Positions 42,935-52,950 of a stretch of DNA of 64,000 nucleotides are shown here, in pieces. The notes under the pieces are model-generated. The model searched no databases and had not been told where the DNA came from. It worked only from the letters and a program-made list of their open reading frames with translations. This DNA is from Martelella alba (GTDB lineage: Bacteria > Pseudomonadota > Gammaproteobacteria > Enterobacterales > Enterobacteriaceae): assembly GCF_005217455.1 (NCBI RefSeq), contig NZ_SZPQ01000003.1, positions 62,001-126,000 on the forward strand. The letters run 5' to 3'. Numbering within the stretch: position 1 is the stretch's first letter; every line of letters starts with the position of its first letter. The position numbers were made by a program, and so were the translations under genes.

Positions 42935-44224
42935 CTAGGCATTAAACGACAGGACCGCGGCCAGCGCGACGAGGGTCGCCAGCAGCACCGGCAAGGTAAG
43001 GGCCAATCCCACGCGAAAGTAATATCCCCAGGTAATGGTCAGATTCTTGCCGGCCAGCACATGCAGCCATAACAGCGTCGCCAGGCTGCCGATAGGGGTG
43101 ATTTTCGGGCCAAGATCGCAGCCGACCACATTGGCGTAAATCATCCCCTGGCGAATTGTTTCCGACGCCGCGCTGCCTTTGATGGACAGCGCGCCCACCA
43201 GCACGGAGGGCAGGTTGTTCATCACCGAGGACAAAAACGCGGTCAGAAAACCGGTGCCAAGCGTGGCGGCCCACAGCCCCCGATCGGCCAATTGATTGAG
43301 CAGGCCGGACAGGTAGGCCGTCAGCCCTTGATTGCGCAGGCCGTAAACCACCAGATACATCCCCAGGGAAAACACCACGATATGCCAGGGCGCATGGCGT
43401 AATACCCGGCGGCAATCAATCACGCCGCCTTTGCGGGCGGCCAGAAAAAGCACTAGCGCGCCGAGAGAGGAAATCAGACTGATGGGCACGCCCAGCGGTT
43501 CCAGGCCGAAGAAGCCGGCCAATAGCAACAGCAATACCCACCATCCGGTTTTGAAGGTCCGAATATCGCGGATGGCCTTTCTCGGCGCCGGCAGCGAGTC
43601 CGGCGGGTAGGTGGCGGGTATATCGCGGCGATAGAACAGGTGCAGGACGGCAAGGGTGGCGATGACCGAAACAACGTTTACCGGCACCATCACCATCGCG
43701 TAGCGGGTAAAGCCCAGTTTGAAAAAATCGGCCGTGACGATATTGACCAGATTGGACACCACCAGCGGCAAGCTGGCGGTATCGGCAATGAAACCGGCCG
43801 CCATGACGAAGGCCAGCGTGGTTTTCCGGTCGAAGCCCAACTCCCGCAGGATGGCCATCACGATAGGCGTTAGGATAAGCGCCGCGCCATCGTTGGCGAA
43901 CAGCGCCGCCACCGCCGCGCCGAACAACACCACATAACTGAAGAGCCGTCGACCCCGGCCCTGTCCCCAGCGCGCCACATGCAGGGCGGTCCAGTTGAAG
44001 AATCCGGACTGATCGAGCAACAGGCTAATGACGATTAGGGCGATGAAAGTGATGGTGGCGTTCCAGACAATCTGCCAGACCACGGGAATATCGCCCCAAT
44101 GCACCACCCCGGCCAACAGTGCCAACGCCGCGCCCAACACGGCGCTCCAACCGATGCTCAGCCCCCGGGGCTGCCAGATAACCAATACAATGGTCAGGAT
44201 AAAAATCGCCAGTGCTAAACCCAT
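42935..44224 (-). CDS. arsB: Arsenite efflux permease ArsB
   Basis: An inner-membrane arsenite/antimonite:proton antiporter with about 12 spans. Length is 429, the same as E. coli ArsB. Conserved stretches include [36 protein letters not shown] and [23 protein letters not shown] 44224 ([10 protein letters not shown]) is preferred over an upstream in-frame start. No arsR, arsC or arsA is beside it, so expression control and the arsenate reductase must lie elsewhere. Confidence 0.94.
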   Translation of the reverse strand: MGLALAIFILTIVLVIWQPRGLSIGWSAVLGAALALLAGVVHWGDIPVVWQIVWNATITFIALIVISLLLDQSGFFNWTALHVARWGQGRGRRLFSYVVLFGAAVAALFANDGAALILTPIVMAILRELGFDRKTTLAFVMAAGFIADTASLPLVVSNLVNIVTADFFKLGFTRYAMVMVPVNVVSVIATLAVLHLFYRRDIPATYPPDSLPAPRKAIRDIRTFKTGWWVLLLLLAGFFGLEPLGVPISLISSLGALVLFLAARKGGVIDCRRVLRHAPWHIVVFSLGMYLVVYGLRNQGLTAYLSGLLNQLADRGLWAATLGTGFLTAFLSSVMNNLPSVLVGALSIKGSAASETIRQGMIYANVVGCDLGPKITPIGSLATLLWLHVLAGKNLTITWGYYFRVGLALTLPVLLATLVALAAVLSFNA

Positions 44225-44404
44225 ACGTCCCTCATGACATCCTGGCCGCCGGCGCACCCCTGTGTCGCGGCAATAACCAGCGCCGGGAGTTGCGATGCCC
44301 GGGCCAGTGAAGAATACCGGTCGCTATGTTGAAAAGCGTAGCAAATCGTTGCAGTTTTTTCGCCGTAAAGCAAATGCGGCGAAGCGGAATCGGCCGCCAG
44401 CGGG

Positions 44405-45091
44405 TCAGACGGGACGCACGGCGCCGAAACGGGCGGCCAGCGTGGTCAAGGCAAGGCAAAGCAGGTAGTAAATCACGCCGACGAACACGAAAATCTCAAC
44501 CGGATAGATTTGCTCGCGGTTATTGACCTGACCGGCGACCGTGGTCAGTTCCGGCACATTGACGATAAAGGCCAACGACGTGTCCTTGAGCAACGCGACC
44601 ATCAGGCCAAGATAAGACGGCAGCAGGCGGGGCATCGCCTGGGGCAGCAGAATATGCCGCAGGATTTGCCACTCGCCGAACCCCGAGGAGATACCCGCTT
44701 CCGTCTGACCGGCGGCCATCGCGTTCAGGCCGGCAAGGGTGGTATGCATGACCGCCGCCGACGTAAACCAGGCCAGAGCCAATATGACCGTCAGGGTTCC
44801 GGGAATGGACCCGCCGAAGACCGTCGGTAAAAGAAAGAACATCCAGAAAATCACAAAGATTAAGGGGATGCCGCGGACGAATTCCGCCCAGAGCAACAAA
44901 AACCGCCGGGGCCTTCCCGGATAACGCCATGCCAGGCAAGCCAGGGCGACGCCCGCCAGCCAGGCCAACGCGCCGGCGCTTATCGCCATGATGACGGTGA
45001 GTAAAACCCCTCCCGGCTGACCCTCGGCCAGCCGGCCCCAAAGCAGATAGGTCAGGTTGTTTTGTATGACATCCAGATTAAACGCCATCAT
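44405..45091 (-). CDS. Polar amino acid ABC transporter permease (second subunit)
   Basis: An inner-membrane permease of the HisM/GlnP family with about five spans. The EAA loop that contacts the ATPase is visible as AGQTEAGISSGFGEWQILRHILLPQA. Length is 228 residues from ATG 45091. The start overlaps the end of the preceding permease. It is the last gene of a four-gene leftward operon: binding protein, ATPase, permease, permease. Confidence 0.88.
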   Translation of the reverse strand: MMAFNLDVIQNNLTYLLWGRLAEGQPGGVLLTVIMAISAGALAWLAGVALACLAWRYPGRPRRFLLLWAEFVRGIPLIFVIFWMFFLLPTVFGGSIPGTLTVILALAWFTSAAVMHTTLAGLNAMAAGQTEAGISSGFGEWQILRHILLPQAMPRLLPSYLGLMVALLKDTSLAFIVNVPELTTVAGQVNNREQIYPVEIFVFVGVIYYLLCLALTTLAARFGAVRPV

Positions 45092-45869
45092 CCTCATCCT
45101 CGGCCGGCGATTCCAGGGTATGGACGGCCGCCGGCCGCCGCCGGTCACGCCGTCTCGGACCGAGCAACGGCATCAGTATGCCCATCGCCATGCCCAACAG
45201 TAGATACAACAGTGTGCCCACCGCGAAGGCCTCCAGCGCGTGGGCGTTATAACTCTCTATCCGGCTGATCTGGTAGGTGAGTTCGGCAAAACCAATGCCG
45301 CTGGCCAGCGAAGACAGCTTCATCACATTCAGATATTGCCCCACCAGCGGTTGCCAAGCGTTGGCCAAGCCTTGCGGCAGCAAAATGCAGCGCAGAATTC
45401 GCCATCGGTCGAACCCCTGCGCGACGGCCGCCTCGGTTTGACCGGCCGGCACGGCGTTCAAGCCGGCCTGGACTTCCTCAACCATAAATGCTGCGCTGAA
45501 CAAGGCCAGGCCCCAGGCGGCGCAAAGAAATTCCGGCGTTAGCCAGGCGACGTCGGGCGGCAGCGTCGCCCAGGGATGCGGCATGCCGATGTACCCGCGC
45601 CAGGTAGGGGGTAAAAGGCCCCAAGCGGCGAAATACCAGAACAGCAGTTGGACCAGCAGCGGCGTATTGCGGAAAATCGAAACGTAGAGTGCCGCCGCGC
45701 CCCGGGCTAGCCGGCCCGGCGCCAGACGCAGCGCCAGCATCGCCAGGGTAATCAGCGTAGCGAGCAGGCTGCTCGCCAGGGTGACATACAAGGTGGTCAG
45801 GAAACCTGTCATCAGCCAGGCCAACGGTTGGCCGCTGAGCACGCCTGCCCAATCCAGTTGCCAGTGCAT
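45078..45869 (-). CDS. Polar amino acid ABC transporter permease (first subunit)
   Basis: A HisM/GlnP-family permease of 263 residues with several spans and the EAA loop AGQTEAAVAQGFDRWRILRCILLPQG. It has a hydrophilic, arginine- and acid-rich C-terminal tail (about residues 235-263), longer than usual. The start at 45869 overlaps the ATPase stop as TGATG. With the downstream permease it probably forms a heterodimeric channel. Confidence 0.87.
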   Translation of the reverse strand: MHWQLDWAGVLSGQPLAWLMTGFLTTLYVTLASSLLATLITLAMLALRLAPGRLARGAAALYVSIFRNTPLLVQLLFWYFAAWGLLPPTWRGYIGMPHPWATLPPDVAWLTPEFLCAAWGLALFSAAFMVEEVQAGLNAVPAGQTEAAVAQGFDRWRILRCILLPQGLANAWQPLVGQYLNVMKLSSLASGIGFAELTYQISRIESYNAHALEAFAVGTLLYLLLGMAMGILMPLLGPRRRDRRRPAAVHTLESPAEDEDDGV

Positions 45870-46660
45870 CAGCACGCCTCCTTACGGGCATGCAGCGGAT
45901 TAAGCACTTTTTCCAGAAAGCGCCGCGCGCGGGGATGGGTCGGCGCCGTAAAAAACTGTTCCGGATCCGCCTGCTCAAGGATTTCCCCCTGATCCATAAA
46001 CACCACCCGATCGGCAATTTCTCGGGCGAAGCTCATTTCGTGCGTCACCACCAGCATGGTGATGCCGCTACGCGCCAGTTCCTGCATGACCTGCAACACT
46101 TCGCCAATCATCTCCGGGTCCAGCGCCGAGGTGGGTTCGTCGAACAAAATCAAGGCGGGATCGGTCGCCAGCGCGCGGGCGATGGCGACCCGCTGCTGCT
46201 GCCCCCCGGACAACTGGGCGGGGAAATGGCCGGCTTTATCGTACAGACCCACCCGGTCGAGCAGCAGAGCGGCTTTGTCGCGCGCCTTGTCGCGGGGCCA
46301 GCCATGGACATTGATCAGGGCCAGACTGATATTTTCCAGCGCATTGAGATGGGCATAGAGATTGAATTGCTGGAAGACAAAACCGATGCGGGTTCGCAAT
46401 CGGCGCAATTCGCGGCCCTGCAGGCCGGAAGTGGGCCGGCCGTCTATGAGGATTTCTCCGCCGCACAGCGGTTCCAATCGGTTGACCAGGCGTATCAGCG
46501 TGGATTTGCCCGATCCCGAAGGGCCGCAGATCGCCACGACTTCGCCATTGGCGATCCGCAGATTCACCTGGCGGATGACATGATGACCGCCAAAAAATTT
46601 GTCGACCTGGCGAAATTCCACGGCCGCCAAAGGCGCGTCGGTTGACATTGTCGCTTGCAT
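45869..46660 (-). CDS. Polar amino acid ABC transporter ATP-binding protein
   Basis: A GlnQ-type ATPase of 263 residues. Walker [10 protein letters not shown] lies around 45-53, the Q-loop is in [17 protein letters not shown], and [16 protein letters not shown] and [15 protein letters not shown] follow. The start at 46660 has a ribosome site; ATG 46648 does not. It lies between the binding protein and the two permeases in one operon. Confidence 0.92.
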   Translation of the reverse strand: MQATMSTDAPLAAVEFRQVDKFFGGHHVIRQVNLRIANGEVVAICGPSGSGKSTLIRLVNRLEPLCGGEILIDGRPTSGLQGRELRRLRTRIGFVFQQFNLYAHLNALENISLALINVHGWPRDKARDKAALLLDRVGLYDKAGHFPAQLSGGQQQRVAIARALATDPALILFDEPTSALDPEMIGEVLQVMQELARSGITMLVVTHEMSFAREIADRVVFMDQGEILEQADPEQFFTAPTHPRARRFLEKVLNPLHARKEAC

Positions 46661-46672
46661 TGAACGACCTGC

Positions 46673-47503
46673 TTATTGCGCGGCGATTTTAAACGGACGC
46701 GGTTGCCCGGATGGGTTCCGCGGACCGAACCAGGTATTGTAAATCGCTTCCGCCTGACCGTTGCGTTCCAGTTGAAGTAACTCACTGTTTACCGCATCCA
46801 GCAAGGCGGTTTCGCCCTTTTTGACGCCGACGCCAATCTTCTCCCGGCTTAGCAGGCCGGGTAGGATCTTATAACGCGCCTTGTCCGGCGCGCCCTCCAA
46901 CAGGCCCCTCAGAATGGTGCTGTCCTGGGTAATCGCCTGAACGTTGCCGTTACGCAAAGCGGATAGGGCGAGCGGAATGTCGTCGTAGGAGAGTACGCGC
47001 GCATTGGGGAAGCGCCGGTGCAGTTCCTGTTCGCCGGTGGTGCCTTTCACCGCGCCGATACGGGCGCGGGCATAATCTGTCAATATGTCTGAGCCGCCGG
47101 CGGGAACCAGGAATTGCTGGCCGGTGACAAAATAGGGTAGGGAAAAATCAATGACGTTGGCGCGTTCGGGGGTAATGGTCATGTCCGCGACGATAATATC
47201 AGCTTTGCCGGACTGAAGCAGCGGAATACGATTCGCGGGGTTAGTGGCTATCAATTGCAATTTAACGCCGAGGGACTTGGCCAGCGCGGTGGCGAAATCC
47301 ACATCATAACCCATGATATCGTGTGTGTTAGGATCGATGGAACCGAACGGCGGATTGGAATCGAAGGTCGCGACCTTGATGATGCCGGCTTTTTTAATAC
47401 TGTTTAATTGATCGGCGTGGGTGGTGAAAGAAAACAGGTTGACAAAGACCAGCGCAGAGAACACCGGCCAAAGTGATTGGCGGCTAAACAATGACAATGC
47501 CAT
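46673..47503 (-). CDS. Periplasmic amino acid-binding protein of the ABC importer
   Basis: A 276-residue family-3 solute-binding protein. The signal peptide (residues 1 to about 31) ends near FSFTTHADQL. VATFDSNPPFGSIDP, GYDVDFATALAKSLG and TPERANVIDFSLPYF are typical of glutamate/aspartate- or polar amino acid-binding proteins. It is the first gene of the leftward operon and is divergent from an amidase across 369 bases. The ligand cannot be assigned. Confidence 0.88.
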   Translation of the reverse strand: MALSLFSRQSLWPVFSALVFVNLFSFTTHADQLNSIKKAGIIKVATFDSNPPFGSIDPNTHDIMGYDVDFATALAKSLGVKLQLIATNPANRIPLLQSGKADIIVADMTITPERANVIDFSLPYFVTGQQFLVPAGGSDILTDYARARIGAVKGTTGEQELHRRFPNARVLSYDDIPLALSALRNGNVQAITQDSTILRGLLEGAPDKARYKILPGLLSREKIGVGVKKGETALLDAVNSELLQLERNGQAEAIYNTWFGPRNPSGQPRPFKIAAQ

Positions 47504-47872
47504 AAGTATTTCCTTGAGGTTATATTTAGATTTTATCGCGAGGCAGCAGGTTATTCTGCCTGGCTGTAATTTTAAGGAATATTGCATAGCTTAAGCCAAT
47601 AAACCACGTATAAAAAAGCATATCTTTATCACCTCTTAGCATAAGAAAACTCGATGGCACGGCGTCCGCCGGCGCATATTCGATAATCCCTGGCCTGGCG
47701 GCCCGCCGGGGAAAAATATCCGTGAAAATTCAGGTGGAAAAGGGTTTTGCAAAAAAAGCTGATATCATGGCAAGCGTCATCGCCCTGATGGGATAGGCGC
47801 TTATGGCCGATGCCCGTTGGATGCCGTGGGCCGCGGCACGACTACCAGGCTTTCATAACGACAGGAGCGGCA
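47504..47872. promoter_or_regulatory. Divergent promoter region between binding protein and amidase
   Basis: An AT-rich 369-base stretch with no gene. It separates the leftward ABC operon and the rightward amidase, so both promoters must lie here. I see no exact copy of the GntR palindrome found at 56358. The amidase has a good ribosome site (CAGGAG) just before its ATG. Confidence 0.5.
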
Positions 47873-49045
47873 ATGCAAGACAACGCTTTCGCTTTTATGC
47901 CCTATCCCCGGGTTGACGTCCGTCATGCGGCTGATGGGCCGCTTGGGGGGCAAACTTTTGCGGTCAAGGATTTGTTTGATGTGGCCGGTTATCCCACCGG
48001 CGGCGGCAGCCCCCATTTGCTGGCCATGTCGGGCATCAAGTCGCGCACCGCGCCGGCGGTGGAGCGGTTGCTGGAGGCCGGCGCGCGGTGCGTCGGCAAG
48101 ACCCATACCAACGAGTTGGCGTTCTCGGTGACCGGCAAAAATATTCACTACGGCACGCCGCTGAACGGCGCCGCCCCGCACCGGATACCCGGCGGTTCTT
48201 CCTCCGGATCCGCCTCGGCGGTGTCCAACGGCTTATGCGATTTCGCTCTGGGCACCGATACCGGCGGTTCGGTGCGTGTTCCGGCCAGCTATTGCGGCCT
48301 GTTCGGCTTGCGCCCCACTCATGGGCGCATTTCCCTTGCAGAATGTCTGCCCCTAAGTCCCAGCCTGGATACCGTCGGCTATTTTACCCGCGACGCCGAA
48401 TTGTTCGCGCGAGTGGGCGAATGCCTGCTGGGGGAGGACCCGGCGCCGCTGCCGCCGGCGCCGGCGCTTTTGCTCGGGGGGGCGTTGTTCGCCGCGTTGT
48501 CGCCGCTGGCCAGACAGGCATTGGCGCCGGCGCTGATGCACATCGCCGCCCGCGCCGGCGAGCCTGAGCCGTTGGCCGCGAGCATGCCCGATCAGGATCA
48601 GGTGTATTGGGCATTCCGTCATATCCAGGGTTTCGAGGCCTGGCGGGCGCACGGCGAGGCCATCAGCCGGCGCGGATTTGCGCTGGGCCCCGACGTGGCG
48701 GCGCGTTTCGCCTGGGCGGCCACCGTGACCGAGGATCAATACCGGCATGCGATGGCGGCGCGGGACGTGCTACGCGCCGCCTGGGATAAACTGCTGGGCA
48801 ATCGCGTGCTGATATTGCCCACCGTGCCGGATATTGCGCCGCTGGTGACCGCCGGAGAGGAAGACATCGAGCTGACGCGCCGTTTATCCCAGCAATTGCT
48901 GGCGATTGCGGCGTTGAACGGCATGCCGCAGGCAACGTTGCCGTTGGCGCGAAAAGACGGCGCGCCGCTGGGGATTTCGTTGCTCGGTCCCCGCGGCAGC
49001 GATCTTGGCCTGGTGCGACTGGTGGCGCGTATCGGCGCGGCGTGA
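47873..49045 (+). CDS. Amidase-signature family hydrolase
   Basis: A 390-residue amidase. The Ser-cisSer-Lys triad is visible: Lys32 in FAVKDLFDVAGYPT, the cis-Ser in [13 protein letters not shown] (about residues 109-111) and the nucleophile Ser133 in GTDTGGSVRVPASYCG. It belongs to the short branch that includes indoleacetamide- and allophanate-type hydrolases, but the substrate is not clear. ATG 47873 gives the conserved start; the frame from 47810 has no support. Divergent from an amino acid ABC importer, it may hydrolyse an imported amide. Confidence 0.86.
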   Translation: MQDNAFAFMPYPRVDVRHAADGPLGGQTFAVKDLFDVAGYPTGGGSPHLLAMSGIKSRTAPAVERLLEAGARCVGKTHTNELAFSVTGKNIHYGTPLNGAAPHRIPGGSSSGSASAVSNGLCDFALGTDTGGSVRVPASYCGLFGLRPTHGRISLAECLPLSPSLDTVGYFTRDAELFARVGECLLGEDPAPLPPAPALLLGGALFAALSPLARQALAPALMHIAARAGEPEPLAASMPDQDQVYWAFRHIQGFEAWRAHGEAISRRGFALGPDVAARFAWAATVTEDQYRHAMAARDVLRAAWDKLLGNRVLILPTVPDIAPLVTAGEEDIELTRRLSQQLLAIAALNGMPQATLPLARKDGAPLGISLLGPRGSDLGLVRLVARIGAA

Positions 49046-49109
49046 CCGCGGCCGCGCTTGGCCGCCGTTGTGCCAGGGCCTTGCCGCGAATAGGCGCCGC
49101 TGGTGGCCG

Positions 49110-50993
49110 CTAGGGCGTATTGCCGTTCATCGGGTCCAGTTTATTAATGGTTTCCTGATAAATGGCATCGGGATCATCGCCCTGCCGCGGATGTTTAAAC
49201 GAGACCTTGCCACGGTAAACGTCGCCATCGATTTTGATGATATCGGGACGCGTGCTGAGCGTGCCGGTTGCCACACAGGTTTGACTGTTCTGGCTAAGCT
49301 GCTCGTCCCAGACATCGGCCATTTTCGTGCATTCGTCCACCCAGACAAATTTATCATTGGCGTTCAATTTGGCTAACTGTTGATTCAACGGCGTGGAAAG
49401 GTAGACATCGAACAGGGGTTCGATTTTATTTTTCTCGACCTTGAGTATCAAGGGCGTCTTGAAACTGACGCCGCTAAAGCGAATTGTTTGCGTATGGGTG
49501 TCGATTTTATATTTCTTGATTTTGGTGGGAAAATCCCATTGTTTGATGACCGCCGGTATCCATGAGTTGATTTTTTCATTAATATTCATGAAATAAGTGG
49601 CCAGCGACTCATTAGACAGGCTGCTGCGTCCCAAACCGATAAAATTATCGCCGCCCATAGCATCCAATACCGTCGCGCCGTTATCCAGGGTACTGCGCTT
49701 GGCGTTGATTTCCTGTTTCTTATTGCTATCGCCGCGGATCATAAAAAACAGATCTTTGCGATCATTTTGGGTCAGAATGGAATAGGCGGTGTTGTTCATG
49801 GCCAGGTGATCGGATGAAACCACTATAATGGTATTCTTAAAATACGGTGAACGCTGTATTTTCTCAATCAAATCGGCGATATGTTGCTGGCTGCAAGAGA
49901 CGGCGCTCAGGGATTTGTTTTCCACGCCATTATAGTCATACACTTTGCGGTTACAACTGCGTGAAATATATCCATCGGGGTGATGCGTGTCCACGGTGAG
50001 GGCGAACAAGGCAAAACGTTTATTCTGGCTGGACAGCGCCATAAACTGATTATAAACAATATCCAGCAGGGTATCGTCATACCAGCCCCATTCATTTTTG
50101 TAAGCGGGATCATCCACCATGCCGAGCAATTCCTGGTAGCCGTAAACATGATCGAATCCGTGGGATTTCAGGAACAGGCCCTTGCCGGCAAAAGCCAGAT
50201 CAGCACCCTGATAAAAATAGTTTTCATAACCGGAATTGCGCAGGATGTCCCCCAGGCAGACCGCGTGCGGATAAAACGTGGACAGTGAGCTCGAGGCATT
50301 GCCGTCAAAGGGGGCGAACAGCGGAATGCCGCATTGGGAGGCCACGATGCCGGCGATAGTGTAGCCGGTGCCGGGCAACTGCACGGTATTGTTGAAAGAG
50401 ATGGCGTTGGCCTTGGCCGCGTCGAGATCCGCGGTCAAACCGGGAAAGACCCGCTGGTTGAAATACGTTTTCTCCAGGCTTTCCGCGTAAATATAAACCA
50501 GGTTGGGTCTTTGTCCCGACATGATTTTGGTCGGCGTTTTATAATAGGTATAGAAATCCGATTTGTCCTGACTCAGTTCCGATTTGACCAAGCCGGCTAT
50601 CTCGCCGAAGGCCGGGGTGGTGGCGACGGACGCGCAAGCGAAAAACAGCGCCAGCAGACTGTAGCGTACATTATGATTTCTGCCGTGGCTTCTGAGCAAA
50701 ATCCATGACATCAGCGCAAATACCGACAACGAAACGGCTAAAAAACCGACAAAAGGCAAAATGTATTTATTAACGCCGGCGCCGGTCAGGTTGCTGGTGA
50801 TGGTATAAAGCACGGAATCATCGATGCCATCGCCGGTAAAATAATTACTGGCCGCCCGGATTAAATTAAGAACAATAAACAATGCCAATATAAACAGCGT
50901 CAGGATAAACCACAACTTTCTTCTGTCGGCCCGGAGCGCGTAAACGATGATGGATGTCACAAATAAAAGGAGTGAAAATATTTCCGATGACAT
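49110..50993 (-). CDS. opgB: Phosphoglycerol transferase I, C-terminally short
   Basis: OpgB transfers phosphoglycerol from phosphatidylglycerol to periplasmic glucans. Four membrane spans fill the first 130 residues (YFTGDGIDDSVLYTIT is conserved). The alkaline-phosphatase-like domain follows, with the nucleophile segment QLPGTGYTIAGIVASQCGIP and metal ligands in VDTHHPDG and SSDHLAMNN. The protein has 627 residues against 763 in E. coli, so the last 130 or so are missing. Its end lies 64 bases from the amidase end, so truncation by rearrangement is possible. Confidence 0.9.
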   Translation of the reverse strand: MSSEIFSLLLFVTSIIVYALRADRRKLWFILTLFILALFIVLNLIRAASNYFTGDGIDDSVLYTITSNLTGAGVNKYILPFVGFLAVSLSVFALMSWILLRSHGRNHNVRYSLLALFFACASVATTPAFGEIAGLVKSELSQDKSDFYTYYKTPTKIMSGQRPNLVYIYAESLEKTYFNQRVFPGLTADLDAAKANAISFNNTVQLPGTGYTIAGIVASQCGIPLFAPFDGNASSSLSTFYPHAVCLGDILRNSGYENYFYQGADLAFAGKGLFLKSHGFDHVYGYQELLGMVDDPAYKNEWGWYDDTLLDIVYNQFMALSSQNKRFALFALTVDTHHPDGYISRSCNRKVYDYNGVENKSLSAVSCSQQHIADLIEKIQRSPYFKNTIIVVSSDHLAMNNTAYSILTQNDRKDLFFMIRGDSNKKQEINAKRSTLDNGATVLDAMGGDNFIGLGRSSLSNESLATYFMNINEKINSWIPAVIKQWDFPTKIKKYKIDTHTQTIRFSGVSFKTPLILKVEKNKIEPLFDVYLSTPLNQQLAKLNANDKFVWVDECTKMADVWDEQLSQNSQTCVATGTLSTRPDIIKIDGDVYRGKVSFKHPRQGDDPDAIYQETINKLDPMNGNTP

Positions 50994-51028
50994 CTAAACC
51001 CCTCCGCCAAATGTTGCCATAGCGCCAA

Positions 51029-51212
51029 ATACGTCGAGTTGCATCGCGGCGGCAAGCGGGCGAGTCCCCGGAAGCATAGCGGCGAGGTGGCCGGGGAGGG
51101 TGAAAACCGTTTATCTCTTAGCGAAGACATGCTGTAGGCGGTACACGGGTATTCCCGACGCATGCGCCGCAAACTTGCCGCCGCGCGGTAACTCGAATTA
51201 ATGGGAATATAT
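51029..51212. repeat. Intergenic palindromic repeat, copy 4
   Basis: The left end ACGTCGAGTTGCATCGCGGC and the right end CTTGCCGCCGCGCGGTAACTCG are near-perfect inverted repeats. The element is about 184 bases long, just upstream of opgB. Confidence 0.7.
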
Positions 51213-51356
51213 ATAACAAGCTATTCTCCCCTCGACCAGGGAAGTTTTTGCCCCGGCGGCCGGCGGCGGCGAACCGGTGAGGGAAAAACAGTGTTTCACC
51301 GTGATGACAATCACGTTATTGTTGTTTGAATTCCGATTAGCGCCCTGAATTCATTG

Positions 51357-51402
51357 GGAAAAAAACCACTGCCCCGGCATAGGGGGGACCGGGGCGGTGG
51401 TT
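51357..51402 (-). terminator. Strong intrinsic terminator of the amide operon
   Basis: Read leftward, the stem AAACCACCGCCCCGG pairs with CCGGGGCAGTGGTTT over 15 positions (one G-T pair), with an 11-base loop. A run of T's in the minus-strand transcript follows. It lies 40 bases after the formamidase stop. Confidence 0.85.
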
Positions 51403-51442
51403 TGTGCAGACGCAAAAATTTACACATTTTTTGCCGGTGCCG

Positions 51443-52519
51443 TTATGCCTCTCTCGCCTTTAACAGGTGCCGGTCAATCCTGGCGTGCACGCCCTGGCGC
51501 CCGTCCACCACCTGGGTAACGGCGAAGTCCACGCCGACGCTCATCAGCGAATAGGCTTCCTCGCGGGGCATGCCGAAATGATCGGTCAGTAACGTCAGCA
51601 TATTCAGGCTGGCCTGGCGCATGGCCAGATCAAGATCCTCATGGAAGCCATGGGTGATAAAAACATCGGGCGTTTCCAGCAGCGGCGAGGGGAAGGTGAA
51701 ATCCTGGCGCAGGCGGATTTGCATGATGACGTTCAATGACGCCTCTATGGCGGTTCCGCTGATTTCTCCGTCGCCCTGAGAAATATGCGGATCGCCGATG
51801 GAAAATAGCGCGCCGGGCACCTGTACCGGATAATACATGGTGGCGCCGGCGCCAATCCGCCAGTTGTCGATATTACCGCCATGCACGCCCGGGGGAACGG
51901 TACTGACCCGCCCCGGCGCGTCGGGGGCAACCCCCGCGGTGCCCAAATGAGGACGTATCGGTACGCTGATGCCGTTCACTATGGCTTCCCGGCAGCAATC
52001 GCCGGCATGGGTGACGGTGCCGGGGGTTTCATAGCGGCCGGGAAAATCGTAGGCGAATACCGGCGCGGCGGTCTGGCTGAAATCATCCACTTGATAAATG
52101 GTGACGCGCTCTTTCTCGCCCATTTCCTTGAACAGATGTCCCCAGCTCGCGGCCAGATTCGAACCGTAACGGAAACGGGGCCTCATTTGCAGGTAGCGTA
52201 CTTCCAGCATATCCCCTGGCCGGGCGTCGCGCACGAAAATCGGCCCGGTCATGATATGCACCCCCGGCGTACGATCGGCGGGCGGAACGTCCTGGTAAAT
52301 TTTATCGATTTCCGGGTCCATCATGAGTTCCGGCGCATCGCCGGCATGCTGGGTGACCGCTTCGGCACAGATGATATCGCCGGAATCGACGGTCAGCACG
52401 GCGGGCAGCGAGGCATCGAAATAGCCCCAATGTACCGTCTCCGGCGTGGCTTCCAGCATATGGGTGCGCGGTTGAAATGGCCGGCGCAGGCTTTCGTACT
52501 CGGGTTTGATTAACGACAT
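51443..52519 (-). CDS. Acetamidase/formamidase family protein
   Basis: A 358-residue FmdA/AmdA-family hydrolase (PF03069). Members release ammonia from formamide or short amides. Conserved stretches include GDIICAEAVTQHAGDAPELM, GPIFVRDARPGDMLEV, VPPGVHGGNIDNWRIGAG and FSIGDPHISQGDGEISGTAIE. It overlaps the RidA gene by 10 bases and is the last gene of the operon. The substrate cannot be fixed from sequence. Confidence 0.88.
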   Translation of the reverse strand: MSLIKPEYESLRRPFQPRTHMLEATPETVHWGYFDASLPAVLTVDSGDIICAEAVTQHAGDAPELMMDPEIDKIYQDVPPADRTPGVHIMTGPIFVRDARPGDMLEVRYLQMRPRFRYGSNLAASWGHLFKEMGEKERVTIYQVDDFSQTAAPVFAYDFPGRYETPGTVTHAGDCCREAIVNGISVPIRPHLGTAGVAPDAPGRVSTVPPGVHGGNIDNWRIGAGATMYYPVQVPGALFSIGDPHISQGDGEISGTAIEASLNVIMQIRLRQDFTFPSPLLETPDVFITHGFHEDLDLAMRQASLNMLTLLTDHFGMPREEAYSLMSVGVDFAVTQVVDGRQGVHARIDRHLLKAREA

Positions 52520-52932
52520 GCGTGATCTCCTGCGGTTGAATTCGGAATTCCGACAATCAAATCGATTTCTACCCGCGCGCCAACCGCCAGTCCGGTGGCG
52601 CCCACACAGGTACGGCTGGGCAGCGGCCCCTTAAACCAGGTGGCGTATTCCTGGTTGAAGACGGCGTAATCGTCGAACGACGTGAGATAAACCCGCACCA
52701 TCAGGGCATCGTCCAGGGTGCAATCGAAATGCCTGAGCACTGCGTCCAGATTAGCTTTGACCTGGCGGCTTTGGACCACCACATCACCGGCAGCCATGGC
52801 GCCGGTATCCGGTCGGGTCGGCATCTGACCGGTAACGAATAACAGATTTCCCCAGCGGGTGGCATGAGAGAACGGACCGACTTGCGGTGGTACGCCGGAG
52901 TCGGCGTCGAACTGATAAGACGTTTTTTGCAT
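52510..52932 (-). CDS. RidA/YjgF-family protein
   Basis: A 140-residue member of the Rid family. RidA proteins hydrolyse reactive enamine/imine intermediates, and operon members often detoxify or process products of nearby amino acid enzymes. The frame has the family end RTCVGATGLAVGARVEIDLI with the conserved catalytic Arg, and FSHATRWGNLLFVTGQ near the start. It sits between the fused transporter and the formamidase, so it probably acts in the same pathway. Confidence 0.87.
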   Translation of the reverse strand: MQKTSYQFDADSGVPPQVGPFSHATRWGNLLFVTGQMPTRPDTGAMAAGDVVVQSRQVKANLDAVLRHFDCTLDDALMVRVYLTSFDDYAVFNQEYATWFKGPLPSRTCVGATGLAVGARVEIDLIVGIPNSTAGDHACR

Positions 52933-52950
52933 CGTGGGCTCCTGGGATGG

